Shown: positions 9,990 through 22,254, numbered from the stretch's first letter. The stretch is 64,000 bases of DNA from Aquilaria yunnanensis (GCA_039654915.1 CM077597.1:43560001-43624000); one strand, 5' to 3'. Notes: a model not told the origin generated them from the letters alone. Numbers and translations: made by a program.

Positions 9990-11423
9990 ATCACAGTATC
10001 ACCACAATTGGCCTTGTTTGATTAGAGATTTGATGTACTTTTTTAGCTGGAAGCAGTCCTTGGTGTCGTGCCCACGGTCTCGGTGAAACTGGCAAAACTG
10101 CTTCAGGTTCTTCCTATTCTCTGAGGTCATGGCTTTCGGACGTTGGATAGTAGTCCCTTGCCTCTCCATGGTGATCAGTATGTTTGTCCTAGTGGTGTTC
10201 AAGGTAGTGAATGACACTGGCCTCTTCCCTCTCTACTTCAGAGGTCTACCTCCACCCTCGGTCGGATACTGAGGTTGGTGAGCCTGGCCCTCAGGATGAT
10301 TCTGATCAGACTTCGACCCTCCCATCCATAGTTCTTCAATCATCATGTGCTATTCTGCCCTTTAGAAGAATTCACCGAAGGTATTAGGGGGATCCTTGGA
10401 GAACTCGTAGAAGAGTTGTGAATCTCCCTGAAGTCCCTTGATCATGGCAATGATGCGGATTTCGGGGCAAAAGTCGGGGACACTCAGCACTTCTCAGTTA
10501 AACCTCTCAACATAGTCCTGAATGGTCTCCCCATTCTTTTGGGCTATGTCAAACAGTTCGACAGGCATCGTCGCCGTCGGCCTACTTCTGATGAACTGCT
10601 GGTTGAATGCAGTCGAAACTCCTAGAAACACATTATGGTCCCTAGAGCCAGGGAGTTATACGACGCAGTTGCAACCTTAAAAGGGTGACTTCAAAGTATT
10701 TGCAAAGGGTGGCATCATCAACCCCATGTAACAACATATTGCACCTATACTTCGTCAAGTGAGCTTGGGGGTCACTATGTCCATCATATGTTTCCAAGGG
10801 TGGTACTCAGAAGTCACTCAGCATAGGTGCCTCTACCATTGCACGGATGAAGCATGACTCTTCTCTGATGAATGTCTCCAACAACCTCGACCAAACAGGC
10901 TTTCGGGAGATCTATCTTTCTACCTTTTCCAACCTCTCTAGGATCTTCTCCATGAGGGTGGCAGGACTGTCTTCCGCTCACTGTCTGGTGGTCGCCGGCA
11001 ATGGAGATAACGTCTCTTTTTTGAAGAGTAACATCGTCGGCGTGGGGACTGGGACCTTCTATACGGGGATGGACTTCACCGGTGGAAAGTCCTAGGTTCT
11101 TTTTACACTATTTCTACCATATGACGTCCTCTGGAGGGTACGTTCTCTATTAAAGACTCATCGTGAGAGCCCCCGCTTCTGAAGCTCTGGTGGGGTAACT
11201 TGGGGCTCCTCTCTTGCCGGGTGCTAAGAGAAGGAGCCCTTCCCCCGGTAGGTGGTTGTGACCACCTATGGTTGAGTTGTTGGGTCATTTCAGCCACAAC
11301 AGAGCACTGAAAGTCCCGCAGAAAGCTCATCGTGATCGTCAGAAGGCGTTCATCCTCAGGTGAAGAAGTCTCTATTGCAGGTTGTTTAGTCACTGTTGGA
11401 GCTTCTGACGTAGACTGGGACAT
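9990..11423 (-). pseudogene. Tat gag, broken
   Basis: The likely start is Met at 11423 (MSQSTSEAP), about 60 bp inside the PBS; a longer reading to 11576 runs into the LTR. An N-terminal polar region (about 11423-11103) is followed by interrupted gag core sequence. The C-terminal block at 10217-9999 has FCQFHRDRGHDTKDC, the single zinc-knuckle-like motif typical of Tat gag. Stops and shifts between 11102 and 10218 prevent a continuous protein. Gag forms the particle that packages element RNA. Confidence 0.78.
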
Positions 11424-11479
11424 CAGGATTCCCTTGTCCTTAGAATACCGGGTCTTCACAACGACGACCTGAAAGGGAG

Positions 11480-11499
11480 TTCCCACAGACGGTGCCAAA
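11480..11499 (-). other. Tat primer binding site
   Basis: The minus strand begins TTTGGCACCGTCTGTGGGAA immediately after the 5' LTR. This is the usual position and a form common to plant Tat elements (TTGGCGCCGTCTGTGGG type). The priming tRNA cannot be stated from this alone. Confidence 0.65.
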
Positions 11500-12391
11500 T
11501 AATGCTCGATGGCATCATCATCGTATGACATGTTGGCCCGAAGGAGAGACTTCCGGTATAAAGGTGCCTGAAACACTCACAAGAACAAGGGTTAGGAGCT
11601 TCCCGGAATGTGTTTCCGGGGGAAGTGCCTCCGATGCCCAAGTCAGTATTTGTGAGAGTAGTACTAGTAAGGAACATAGAGTGGGTAAATAGTGAGAGTT
11701 CTCCCTCTTTTACCAAGGTCCTTCCTGAGTATGTATATAAGGGTGGAGGGAGAAGGGCGTTTGAAACAGCCTGTTCAGATCATGACAAGTGTCCGGTTAG
11801 ATTTGATCTATACCCTTGGAGATAGGTATCTCCAGCTTGCCGTAGGCCATTCTGGCTGGAGGGTAAGGGTGTGTGTGAGGTCTTTCTGTCAGAGGCTCCT
11901 TAACCATTTTTGTCGTATCTCCGCAAGACCCCTTCGGAGAATGAGGCCGCTTCGGGGTATAAGGCTCTTTCGAAATAGGAGGCCCCCTTCGGCTCCATAT
12001 AGCCATCGAGGGCTATTAGGAGAGGCCCTTCAGCAAAGTAGGGCACTTTCAGAAGATGCTCTTCCTTGCCGAGGATGGGGATATACTTTCTTGAACTTGG
12101 TGAGTTCGTTATTTCGAACGTGGTAGTATATTGATTTTCTGAGGTTGGTTCTATTACTGACCAAGGATGGTTTCATTCACCGAGGTTGGTGCTATGTCTT
12201 CCCCGATGGTGGTTTTTGGCTAGGTGATCTGGAGATGTCAGGGATCATGGCCCCTCGATTATAAGGTGATGTTCTTCTTGAGGATGGTAAGGGCCCCCAT
12301 TTTCCCAAGGTTGGTCACTCATGTTTCCCAAGGGTAGTGCTTCTCAGGTCACTTTGCGAATTCTAGAAGGATTAATGACCCTTTGGCTACT
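11500..12391 (-). repeat. Tat element 5' LTR
   Basis: About 892 bp, colinear with 1120-2013. It contains a TATA-like site on the minus strand (plus 11734-11741), the CCCCTTCGG-type subrepeats (about 11930-12050), and ends GGCTACT where the other LTR has GGCTATCA. It is followed by the right CTTAC duplication. Confidence 0.85.
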
Positions 12392-12396
12392 CTTAC
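12392..12396 (+). repeat. Target site duplication CTTAC (right copy)
   Basis: Partner of 1114-1118; see the left copy. Confidence 0.8.
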
Positions 12397-13554
12397 CAAA
12401 CCATAAAAAGGCTTATAAGGTATACACTACTGCATCACATGTAGGATTAAGCTGTGTCCTAATGCAGGACAAGCAAGCCATTGATTTTGGATCAAGACAG
12501 TTGAAACCATATTAAAAGACATAATTCCATTTGGGTCATTGTAGACAGACTGACCAAGGTAGGCCACTTTCTACTTATGAACCTCATAGACTCAATGGAT
12601 AATCTAGCCCAGCTTTACAGAAAGGAAATAGTGAGACTTCATGGTGTGCCTGATGATATTGTTTCAGATAGGGATCCTAGGTTTGTTTCTAGGCCCCAGA
12701 AATCCCTACATCAAGCTTTAGGCACTAAGCTCAAGTTTAGTTCAACATACCATCCACATATAGATGGAAAAATATAAAGGACCATTCAGGTTCTAGAAGA
12801 TATGCTAAGATCTTGTGTGATTGACTTCCAAGCAGAATGGGATGTACATCTACTGTTAGTGGAATTCTCATACAATAATGGGTACTATTCAATGATTGGA
12901 ATGACACCATATGAAGATTTCTATGGTAGAAAATCTATTACCATACATTGCTAGCATGAGCTGGGAGATAAATCAATGTTAGGGCAAGAAATCATCAGGG
13001 AGACCACTAAGAAGATAAAGATGATGCGGGCAAGGATCAAGATTGCCAATGACAGCCAGTAGTCATATGCAAACCTGGAAAGGAGAAGAGATGTGGAATT
13101 CCAAGCAGGAGACTGGGTGTGGCTCAAGGTTTCACCTATGAAAGGAGTGATGAGATTTGGGAAGAAAGGGAAACTAGCACCCAAATACACAAGGCCATAT
13201 CAAATATTGGCTAAGGTTGGAAATATGGCATACAAGTTAGACTTCCCACCTGAACTTGAACATGTGCAAGATTTTTTCACGTTAGTCTGCTAAAGAAGTA
13301 TGTTCTAAGTTCTAAACAAGTGGTTTTACCCACTATTGCACCCATAACACCAAGTTTGTCATATGAAGAAGTGGTTATCCAAATCTTAGCCAAAGATACA
13401 AGGAAGTTAAGAAGTAGATGGATTCCCATGATCAAAGTCTAATGGAGTAATCATACCCAGGAAGAGGCAACTTGGGAAACAAAGGAGGAAATTGCAACAT
13501 GTTATCCACATGTGTATCCTAAGCTTATGAGGAATTTAGAGGACCAAATTCTTT
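12397..13554 (+). pseudogene. Chromovirus pol fragment (right piece): RNase H end, integrase, chromodomain-like tail
   Basis: Continues the relic from 1118. 12397-12512 is RNase H (KKAYKVYTTASHVGLSCVLMQ, GSRQLKPY). At about 12512 the sequence jumps to the integrase core (VIVDRLTKVGHF), so a segment is missing. Integrase shows VSDRDPRF (second Asp) and a TYHPHIDGKI-stop-RT region where the family has Glu, so the catalytic Glu is lost. Then come GDWVWLKVSPMKGVMRFGKKGKLAPKY and a frame-shifted chromodomain-like tail (about 13380-13550). Pol runs to within bases of the polypurine tract, as in the chromovirus at 18499-23540. Confidence 0.85.
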
Positions 13555-13566
13555 AAGGAGGGGAGA
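13555..13566 (+). other. Polypurine tract of the chromovirus relic
   Basis: AAGGAGGGGAGA directly follows the pol C-terminus, equivalent to 23527-23539 in the complete chromovirus. A 3' LTR should start just after it. Confidence 0.65.
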
Positions 13567-14400
13567 TTTTCATAACCCATATTCCCACACAAAGCTTTAG
13601 TAAATAAGAGGTGAAAACTACATGGAAAGCAAGTCATGTGCAGTAGCTTAAGAGATATATTAGTTGGACTTAGTAGGCATATGTGAATGTGCCAAAGAAA
13701 TCTATATCGAGTGTTCCCGGATGAACGTTTGCAGGACTTAAGAACATAGTGGGGTATTTGTAAATGTGACAGCTCATTTGCACATATATATTCCAGTTCT
13801 AAAATGGGGTATTCTTTTAGTGGGGAATCACATGGTGCCATGCAAGAAAATGACCTTGCCGAGACAAGCATTAAACCCAATTTCATGCCATGTGGCACCC
13901 AACTAGTTTTGCATGTTTCCACTTAGTCAAACCATTTTGTTTCTTGGTCAAAGCTCCTAGTTTGAGCTTATTTGGTGTTCTTTGCTTTGGAGGCTCGAGT
14001 TTTTTCTAAATTGGTGAAGGATTAGAATTGAAATTGAAGATACAAGTTTGTCCATGTTCAAGTGAGTATTAGGCAATCTAGGTGATAGCTTGTGAGGTAA
14101 ATGAGCTTATATTGTTGTACCACTATGTTTACCCTTTGGGTAATTGTGTTAACTATGCTAGCTATCTATGTTAATGGCAAGAACTAAAGTTCTATCATGG
14201 GTCAGCCAATCCATGTGTCAACTTGGAGCTTTATGTAATGAGATTAAGTAAGGGAATTGAGAAAATGAACAAAATATGTGTGTTCTTGCTAGTACCCTAC
14301 CAAGACAAGACTAAGGCTTAGGTTTGTGGTCCGTGTGTGTTGCTTGCTTTGGTGATTGGATGCATGTGGTAACCCTTACTATTGTTATTTAGTATATTGC
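13567..14400. repeat. Probable 3' LTR (part) of the chromovirus relic
   Basis: It follows the polypurine tract and opens with TTTCATAACCC, a plausible decayed form of a TGTCATAACCC-type LTR start. No gene is seen. It continues after the solo copia LTR at 15819. No second copy lies in the window, so LTR identity rests on position only. Confidence 0.4.
14396..14400 (+). repeat. Target site duplication ATTGC (left); right copy 15819-15823
   Basis: ATTGC immediately precedes TGTTAGTG of the copia LTR and immediately follows its terminal CCCAACA. A perfect 5-bp match defines the insertion. Confidence 0.9.
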
Positions 14401-15818
14401 TGTTAGTGTTATGCCCAAAAGGCCAATCATGAGAAGATTGTATTTTTGCACATTGAGTTATGATATTTTATTAAGGCATTAATCTAGCAATTATGTTTGT
14501 TGTTTTGTTTCTACGTACCATAATAAACACAATTGTTACCCTAGAATAATGATATTGTCAAATGTCCCTGGTCTAGTATTATTGTGGAGCGGGTTGCAAT
14601 AATACATAATGACTAGCATATGTGGAGACTAATATGAGATATGTAGTCTACATATGGGTACAAGTTTGAGAACTTGTGTACTAGACCGACCCACCATGAG
14701 AACACTAAATGGATCGTTACATGAATTTCATAAGTGATTCTCATAGTGATCATGGTATATGTAGTCCTTTAACCTAAGATCATCAAGGTTCCCTACATGT
14801 GAGTCACATACTTTGATACTTTCCTTTGTTGCTCATAACTAAGTGAACTTGAAGGAGGTCATTGGGTATGTCACATATCATGCGGAGGGATTTGTATGAT
14901 CAAGATGGGATTTGTCCCTCCTATGTAACGGGAGTGATATCTTAGGGCCCATCGATAGAGTAAGACTTAGAAAAATGGATGGCCATGCTCGGATAAGTTG
15001 ATAAAGGAAATATCAATGTCATCAGTTTAAGTTGGTCTACTCGGTAATCAAGAAACTAAAGATTGAGTTATACGAGAGTGACACATTCCATGTCTCATGC
15101 TTAGCCTTCATATCTCGGACAAAGGGACAATAGCATATATCGGTGATGATCATAAAGGTTTAGTCGAATGATCGACAATCTTGTCACTTGGGTAGCAATG
15201 ACGTGTTGCTAGACACCGTTCATTGCTTATGATCATAATTGTGATTTACGATCATTACCAACGTGGTAAGAGCCTATTGGGTCGCACACATAGAGCTATT
15301 TGGATCATTAGAGTGCATGGGCTAATGATTTGGGTTTCGGTTTCACAATAATTTCATATTAATAATGGCCCAATAGTTGAGCCATTATTAAGCCTGAAAT
15401 TAAAGCCTAATTGGATTAGGGCTTTAAAAGCCATTAGGCCTGGAAGTTGAGTCTCACTATAAATACAACTTTTAGTGAGAAATTCGCAGGTCTCCTTGCC
15501 CTAGCCTCCCAAAAAGATAGCCGCACTCTTCTCTTGCAATTCCTTGGAGGACGCAAGCTAGCACTGCGAGCGCAAGAGAAACGCATCTGCCGGAACATGG
15601 TTGAAGTGTAGTGATCCCGAGAGGCTCGTGTGGATACCAAAGAGAGCCTAAACATGTCAACTGTTCAGGTTTTGTGATTCGACTCTATAGTTGAGTGAGA
15701 GATCTCAACCGAAAATTAGGTATGAAAATTTTCGAACACCTGGTTTACCCCGTTTCACATGGATCCTGGAGGGTTTTGGTTAAATTCCACTGCGCTATTT
15801 GGCTCCCGAAACCCAACA
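14401..15818 (+). mobile_element. Solo copia LTR (1418 bp)
   Basis: Complete LTR from TGTTAGTG to CCCAACA with perfect ATTGC duplications and no internal region. It is the product of recombination between the two LTRs of one element. It carries the TATA box at 15458 and a slightly mutated form of the U3 palindrome seen at 185-211. The minus-strand open frame at about 15434-15660 recurs in every LTR copy of the family and has no recognisable domain. Confidence 0.93.
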
Positions 15819-15823
15819 ATTGC

Positions 15824-16131
15824 TATGTGCTTTCCGTGTTTTCATGTCTACTTTGCAAGAGCTTTGGAAGTGAAGCATTCGAGCTTAAGTAAATAGGCAC
15901 ATAGTGTCATTTGTTTCCTTTACTGAGTTATGTATATAACTCATGCCATATAACTTCTTGTTTCAGGAAAGGATATTGAACCTTGAATTGCTTGTATGCC
16001 AAGGGTTGAGTATTCAGGTGCCCTGAAGGTATGGATACTAGCTTGGTTATCTAGCTCAATAAGTATAATTATAAGTCTATATGTATGAGTCTTTATGATT
16101 ACACAAGCTCATATGTTTATGTTGCTCACAG
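15824..16131. other. Continuation of the sequence interrupted by the solo LTR
   Basis: AT-rich, no ORF with recognisable domains. By position it continues 13567-14400 and is then broken by the chromovirus beginning at 16132. Possible remainder of a decayed LTR; not classified further. Confidence 0.35.
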
Positions 16132-18498
16132 TGTTACCACCTTGCAAAATGGGAGAATTACAAGTGTGGTATAATGGTAAAAAATCTATTATAATGTGTA
16201 ATTCTCTTCATAGTGATTGAAGTATGAGGGGTAAAAGGTATAATGAACACCTCCTTAAAAGTGTTTTGAGTTGGTAACTTGGACACCAAGAAAAGCATTA
16301 AGGATTACTTGTTTTTCAAGTGACCTATGTACCTTTTTTTAAGGTTTTGGAAATTCCAGTACTTAATTGCAAAAATCTCAAGAGAGAGCCTTGGAGAGTT
16401 ATGATAAGGATATGAATGGTATGAAAGTTCTATTGGAGGACCAAATTGCTCGTGGAAGCCAAGTTTGGGCAAAGGAAACACTAAAGGAAATATCTTAGTG
16501 TAAACTTTAAGTTGTTCAAGCTTTTGACTTCAGTCAAATGGCGGAATTGTGGGGTTATCCCACCATGGGGGAGGCGGCTATAGCCTGATAAATAGTCAAA
16601 AAGGTGGGCAAAATGTGGACCGATAAGTTTAGGACAAAGAAATCAAGCTTCTGGGCAAAGAAAAAGACATAAAGCATGATTAAGGCTAATAAGGATATTT
16701 AGTGTCCTAAACCTAATTTAAGAAGCCAAACTTCTTCCTAGCTCCTTCATAGCCAGCATACCTCAAAGATTGAAATTCAAGGCAAAAGGAAGGAATTGGA
16801 AGCAAACTAGAGCTATTACTTGAATACTTCAAGGATCAAGCTTCAAATTTGGCCTACTCATCTTGGTAAGGGTTTTCTTGCTCTCATGGATTTTTTACTA
16901 CATTTTCAAGCATCCATGGAGCTAGGGCTAAGCTTGGAAGAGAGCCATAAGCTTGATGAACCAAGCTTAGTGAGGGGAGTGCACCTACTCATGCTTTTGT
17001 GACCTAGTGTGAAGTGCACAATGATGGTAGTGAAGTCAGGTTTTCTAGAGCCGAAAGTTAGCACTAACTAGTGTTAAAATCCGCTTAATACCAAGCATTA
17101 TCTTGAGGAGGGCAGCCATAGTGATTTACTTAAGTTTATTGCATGTTTTATGGACTAACCTAGGGTTTATGTTGTTGCGGCATTTCATGTGTTTGTTGGT
17201 TGTGAATGGCTGCTGCATTTGGTTGCTATATCTTGTATATATCTTGTAACATTTCCTTGAGAAACTAAGTGTTTCCCTTATTAAGTTTCATAATGAAACT
17301 TATCCCCTAAATTCTGCCATTTCAGGTCCAGCAGAAAGATTACATTCAAACTGCCCTTTTCATTTGATTTTTGATCTTTAGTTCCAGGTATTTTAACCTC
17401 CACATATCCACTTGGGATCTGGTAATTTTGGTGATTTTAGGACCACATTTGGTATTTTTAGTGATGGTGCTTATTGTGTTATGCAGCAGCCGTCAAGCCT
17501 CCTGTTTTTGGAGTCCATTGTGTCTCAGGGACTCTTGTAACTTAGGGTGCATATTTAGTTGGGTTAAGACCATTATGTAGTGCATGTATGCATCTACATG
17601 TAGTGTATGTAAAATGAGACAAGTGTGTGATCATTTGAGTAATGTTTTGGCTATGCATGTGTTGTGGTGCAAAGTTGCCTAAGTGTGAATGATACGCTGC
17701 TTTCTTGTAAATTATGTCTTGGCCACATAAGGTTGCTAGATACAAGAGAATTTAATTCCTATGTTTATTGGACATGTATGGAATAGACTTGGAGGGCTTA
17801 CCTTATGTGAATGAAGTGTTTGCACACTTATGAAATTTTGTATGGGCAGAATGGTCATAAAGTGATCAGAATTTTGACTTTGCACTCAAAGTTCTATATC
17901 TCCCTGTGTAGAATGAAAATTGGTATGAAATTTTGATCACACCTAGAAAACATCTAGAGGTTGAACTAAGATTTGGAATTTCTGAATTTAAGATCCTGTA
18001 GCCAAAGATATAGCGTTGCAAATTTAGCTAAGTTATTGTTCATTTGGTCAAAATTTTGTAACCAACTTAAAAAACCCATAACTTGGTCCATGGGTGGGCT
18101 GTTGATGTAAAACAAAATTCCCTGGGTTGATTAAAGACTCTAATTGATAATGAAGGAAATAAAAATATGGGATTATGTGGCTAGATTAATATAATTTTTT
18201 GGAAGAAGTTTCAGGTGCAGTGGCTGGTCACTTGCACTTTATAAGATTGCCTAATGTGTGATAACCGAGATTAAGACTTGTGCTAGTAGTTTCCTTCCTT
18301 GCTGCCATGGTGTGCATAAAATGTAAATATGTATGCAATGGTTGGACCAAGATGCATGTGTTTATATAGTGCCCAAGAGGGCTACTTGGGTATGCACACT
18401 AAGGATATTGTTCTGGTGCCCTATAAAACATACCAACCTTGGGAGTTTTAAATGCACAATTTTGGCAGCATAACTGGACTAACCAAGAATGGGTAATA
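16132..18498 (+). repeat. Chromovirus 5' LTR
   Basis: About 2367 bp, from TGTTACCACC to GGGTAATA. It is shorter than the other family members because of deletions, including one near 16730 and one near 17245, where other copies carry extra sequence. Family copies: 23541-27427 (interrupted), 36768-39273, 60583-63081 and the end fragment 774-850. Confidence 0.88.
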
Positions 18499-18503
18499 GA
18501 TGT

Positions 18504-18515
18504 TGGTATCAGAGC
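18504..18515 (+). other. Chromovirus primer binding site (initiator Met tRNA)
   Basis: TGGTATCAGAGC, the standard plant iMet tRNA 3'-end complement, five bases after the LTR. Confidence 0.85.
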
Positions 18516-18665
18516 ATGGTTTACATATGTACATAGCATATAGTTTCATTGCATGCTAGCTATGTATATGAACTCAGCGTGGTCAGCCGCTAGAGTCAAG
18601 TGCCCTTGAAATGACGATGACCTTTATATGTGCTCTATGATGAATCATTAATTCAGGAAGTAAAC

Positions 18666-20113
18666 ATGGTGGCTACAAGAAGATGGGAACCACCCTGAAG
18701 GCCTCCCACTGGATCTAGGCAACAAAGAAATGGACATAATAGAGGGAATCAGAGCCAATGGGGGGCACTAAACCCTAAAGTGCCACAGTTTTGGTTAGAG
18801 CTTTAGAGAAACTTAGATCTAACCAATTAAAATTTAGTAATGCTAATTTAAGCACAACATCAAGAACTCCTAGTGGCATAGGCAGAAGTAGTTCATGATC
18901 CACAGCAACAACTAGAAGAGGAAGCTAGGAACACATCTGAACATGTTCCTTCTGGAAGAATAGGAAACAAAAATGATGAAGTTGATGAGGTGGAAGATGA
19001 GGATAGGAGAAATCTAAATGGTAGAAAAGTAAGATCTGAGATTGGTTAGCTATGCAGGACCAATCCCTCGGTCTATGACCATTCTTCCACTAGGAATGTG
19101 ATTGACAAAGATCATGAGAGAAGAGGCAGGAGAAGGCATAGAAAGCATCACCATGCTGAAGAGTCTCACTAATCTAGGAGATAGAGAGCAAAGGATCTAG
19201 AAGGCCTAGATGAGTTTAGATTGCTGGAGAGGTTCCAAGGGCTAAGGCCTCCACAGTTTGATGGAAGAGCTACGCCTGAGAGAGTTGAGGAGTGGTTATT
19301 CTTCATTGAGAAGATGTTTGAGAGGATGCCACTCAGCTCAACCAAGAAACTGTGATTGGCTACTTATAACTTGGTAGGTAGTGCATAGACGTGGTGGAGA
19401 AACACTAGAGATATGTATGCTATCTAGAAGGGCAGAAAGCGAAGAAGGGATATTGAGATGAGCTAGCCTGAGTTCACTCAGTTGTTTCAAGGGCATTACA
19501 TCAGTGATGCCATCAAGGATATGAAGCAACCTGAATTTGATGCTGTAAGGCAAGACAGCCTCAGTGTCCTAGAGTATGAGCACAAATTCAATTAGTTGGT
19601 GAGGTATGCTCCTCAGTATCATGGACTGGAGGAGTTAAAGGCCAAAAGATTTGTTAGAGGCCTAAGGTAAGACATCGAAAAGGCTGTAAGACCATTTAGA
19701 ACAGTCACCTACTATGAAGCAGTGTAGAAAGCTCTATTAGTAGAGCAAGAGGAGTATGAGACTAGGTAATTTCCGAATGGACCAGGGGAAAGTAGTCGAG
19801 TAGGAGGCAAGCAGAAAAAGCTACCACATGGCAAGGGTATTGCTAAAAGTTCCCATCTTGGTGGTGAGGGCAAGGTTAAGGGGAAGTCCCAAGGGCTAAA
19901 GTGGCCTAAATGTAAGAAGTTTCATGGAAAGAAACCTTGTTATTTTGATACTCAAGCTTGCCTAAGGTCTGGTGCAATGGACCATTGGATCAAAGATTGC
20001 CGATATGTGCAAGGACGAAGGTCAGATGAACAAGGTCCGGTGAGACCTACTGGAGCTGGATTTAGAAACGCAATACCTAGGGACGGACATCAAAGACCAA
20101 TTCCTCCAATGTA
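18666..20113 (+). pseudogene. Chromovirus gag, broken
   Basis: The likely start is ATG at 18666 (MVATRRWEPP), with a stop ten codons later. The conserved core near 19200-19350 reads LLERFQGLRPPQFDGRA and VEEWLFFIEKMF, the usual opening of the retrotransposon gag domain. A zinc-knuckle region lies at about 19905-20005 (PKCKKFHGKKPCYF, CLRSGAMDHWIKDC), where one knuckle Cys of the second finger is Ser. Stops occur throughout. Gag would build the particle and bind RNA. Confidence 0.82.
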
Positions 20114-20183
20114 AAGAGCTATCAGAGTGTTCCAAGTGGAAAGCCCAGAGACATCACAGTAGAGAGGAGCACTAAGAGGTAAC

Positions 20184-20600
20184 ATGTACCTTAACGGTAT
20201 GCCTGTTAGTGTTTTGTTTGATACTGGTGCATCTGTGTCTATAGGGGCTAGGAAGTTTGTTGATGCCATGAAATTGCCTACTAAAATCATGCATATGATA
20301 TCCTTAGTGAAAATAGCAGGTAGTCAATGTCTTTTCACTATTGACCTAGCTAAGGATTGTGAGCTACTAGTAGGAAAGACTAACATTATGACTAACCTGC
20401 TAGTGTTGGACAATCCTAAGTATGATATAGTGCTGGGTATGAATTGGCTTGCTATGCATAATGTAAGAATTGTTTGTGCTAAGAGAGAAATTATATTATT
20501 CGATGGTGAAGTGCATGCATTAGTGAATTCTAAGGAATTAGTGTACAAAATTCATGGCATGGGCCTAGAGGTACTAAATGAGATACCTGTGATTTTTTAG
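20184..20600 (+). pseudogene. Chromovirus aspartic protease domain
   Basis: The open block of 138 residues holds the active site VLFDTGASVS and the distal region YDIVLGMNWLAMH, both as expected for chromovirus protease. It is the best preserved piece of this element, but it is fused neither to an open gag nor to an open RT; a TAG follows at 20598. In the family it releases mature Gag and Pol proteins. Confidence 0.85.
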
Positions 20601-20689
20601 CATAATTATTGTTATGCATTGAATGAATTGCACTATGATGAGGAAGTGGACAGAATACCTATAGTGAGACACTTTCCATAAGTCCTTCC

Positions 20690-22013
20690 TAAAGACCTGA
20701 CAAGTATTTCTCCACTAAGGGAGATTGAGTTTGAGATCAAGCTATAACTAGGAGCTAGTCCAATATCCATTCCTCCTTATAGAATGTTTATCATAGTGAT
20801 GAATGAGCTCAAGAAATAACTAGATGAACTTCTCGAAAAAGGTTGATAAGGCCAAGTGTTTCATTATTGGGAGCTCCAGTGCTCTTTATGAAAAAGAAGG
20901 ATGGATCATTAAGACTATGCCTTGACTACAGGAAGCTCAATACAATGACTATCAAGAACAAGTATTGACTCCCTAAGATTGAGGATTTATTTGATCAACT
21001 CAAGGAAGCTAAGATCTCCTCTAAGATAGATTTGAAATCTAGATACTTCCAGTTGAGAGTCAAGGAAGAGGACATTCCTAATACTGCATTCAGGATTAAA
21101 TATGAGCATTATGAGTACATAACCATGCCATTTAGTTTGACTAGTGCCCCAACTACTTTGATGGACTTGATGAACCGGGTGTTCAGACCACATCTGGACA
21201 AATTTGTGGTTGTGTTCATTGATGACATCCTAGTGTATTCCAAGGATGAAAATGAACATGAACATCATCTGAAGATTGTCTCAAAGGCTCTACTTGAACT
21301 TTAGCCTCATGCCAAGTTATCCAAGTGTGAATGCTGGATAAGGTAAGTGTTTTTCCCAGGACACGTCATAGATGCACAACGCCTTAAGGCAGACCCTAAA
21401 AAGCTCAAGGTAGCGTAAGAATGTGAAAGACCAAAGACTATAAAGGAAATCAGAAGTTTTCAAGGATTAGCTGGATACTATAAAAGATTTGTATCAGGCT
21501 TTTCCATGATTGCCTCAACTCTTACTCATCTGACCAAGAAAGGTCAAAGGTTTGAGTTGACTGAAAAATGTGAAAAGAGTTTCTAGGAGCTCAAGAAGAG
21601 GTTGATTAAAGCTCCAGTATTGATTCTTCCTAATCCAAGCAAGCCCTACATCATCTATACAGATGCATCTAGATCTGTGTTAGGTTGTGTACTTACGCAA
21701 GACAGAAATGTCATTGCTTATGGGTCAAGGTAGTTAAGACCTCATGAGCAAAATTATCCTACCCATGACCTAGAGCTGGTAGCAGTGATTTTTGCTTTGA
21801 AGCAATGGAGACACAACTTGATGGGTAGTTCTTTTGTGATTGACACTAACCATAAAAGCCTAAATTCCTTGTTCACTCAGAAAAAGTTGAACATGAGGCA
21901 AAGGAGATGGTTAAAGTGCATCAAGGAATATGACTATAGTATAGAGTACATAGAGGACAAAGGCAATCTAGTAGCAGATACCTTGAGCAGGAAGTACACA
22001 GGTCTTTTAAAAT
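20690..22013 (+). pseudogene. Chromovirus reverse transcriptase and RNase H, broken
   Basis: RT blocks in order: [70 protein letters not shown], catalytic [11 protein letters not shown] (about 21216), ECWIR, FQGLAGYYKRFV. RNase H blocks: YIIYTDASRSVLGCVL (about 21653), a RPHEQNYPTHDLELVAVIFAL block, FVIDTNHKSL, YIEDKGNLVADTLSR, ending at 22013. At least seven in-frame stops are visible, several at codons where the family has Gln or Arg. Catalytic IDD and the RNase H acidic residues remain. Confidence 0.87.
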
Positions 22014-22254
22014 GAGGATCCATAGCTGGTCATGATAAGCAAAATAGTCTGCTATGCTTATGGCATAAATGGCATAAGTGGGAGGAAGGCGAAATCTATA
22101 CATTGACAATCCAATCAGAATGGATTGAAGAGGTCAGAAAGGCACAGGAGACAGATCCTCTTTTAAAAAGGATATCAGGAGAGGACAAAGGTTCCTTGTA
22201 TGAATCCTTTGCCTACAAGCAAGGACTACTGTACTTCAAGGACCGAATCTATTT

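Larger units (their letters stand above)
1119..12391 (-). mobile_element. Ty3/gypsy Tat-lineage LTR retrotransposon, minus strand, near full length
   Basis: An element of about 11.3 kb with LTRs of about 0.89 kb at 1120-2013 and 11500-12391. It has a PBS-like site next to the right LTR, gag, and pol in the order protease, RT, RNase H, second RNase H, integrase on the minus strand. A long region between integrase and the 3' LTR holds an antisense gene. Dual RNase H plus an antisense accessory gene is characteristic of the plant Tat lineage. TSD CTTAC lies on both sides. Gag and pol carry multiple stops and frame breaks, so it is not autonomous. It is inserted head-on into a plus-strand chromovirus. 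Confidence 0.88.
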
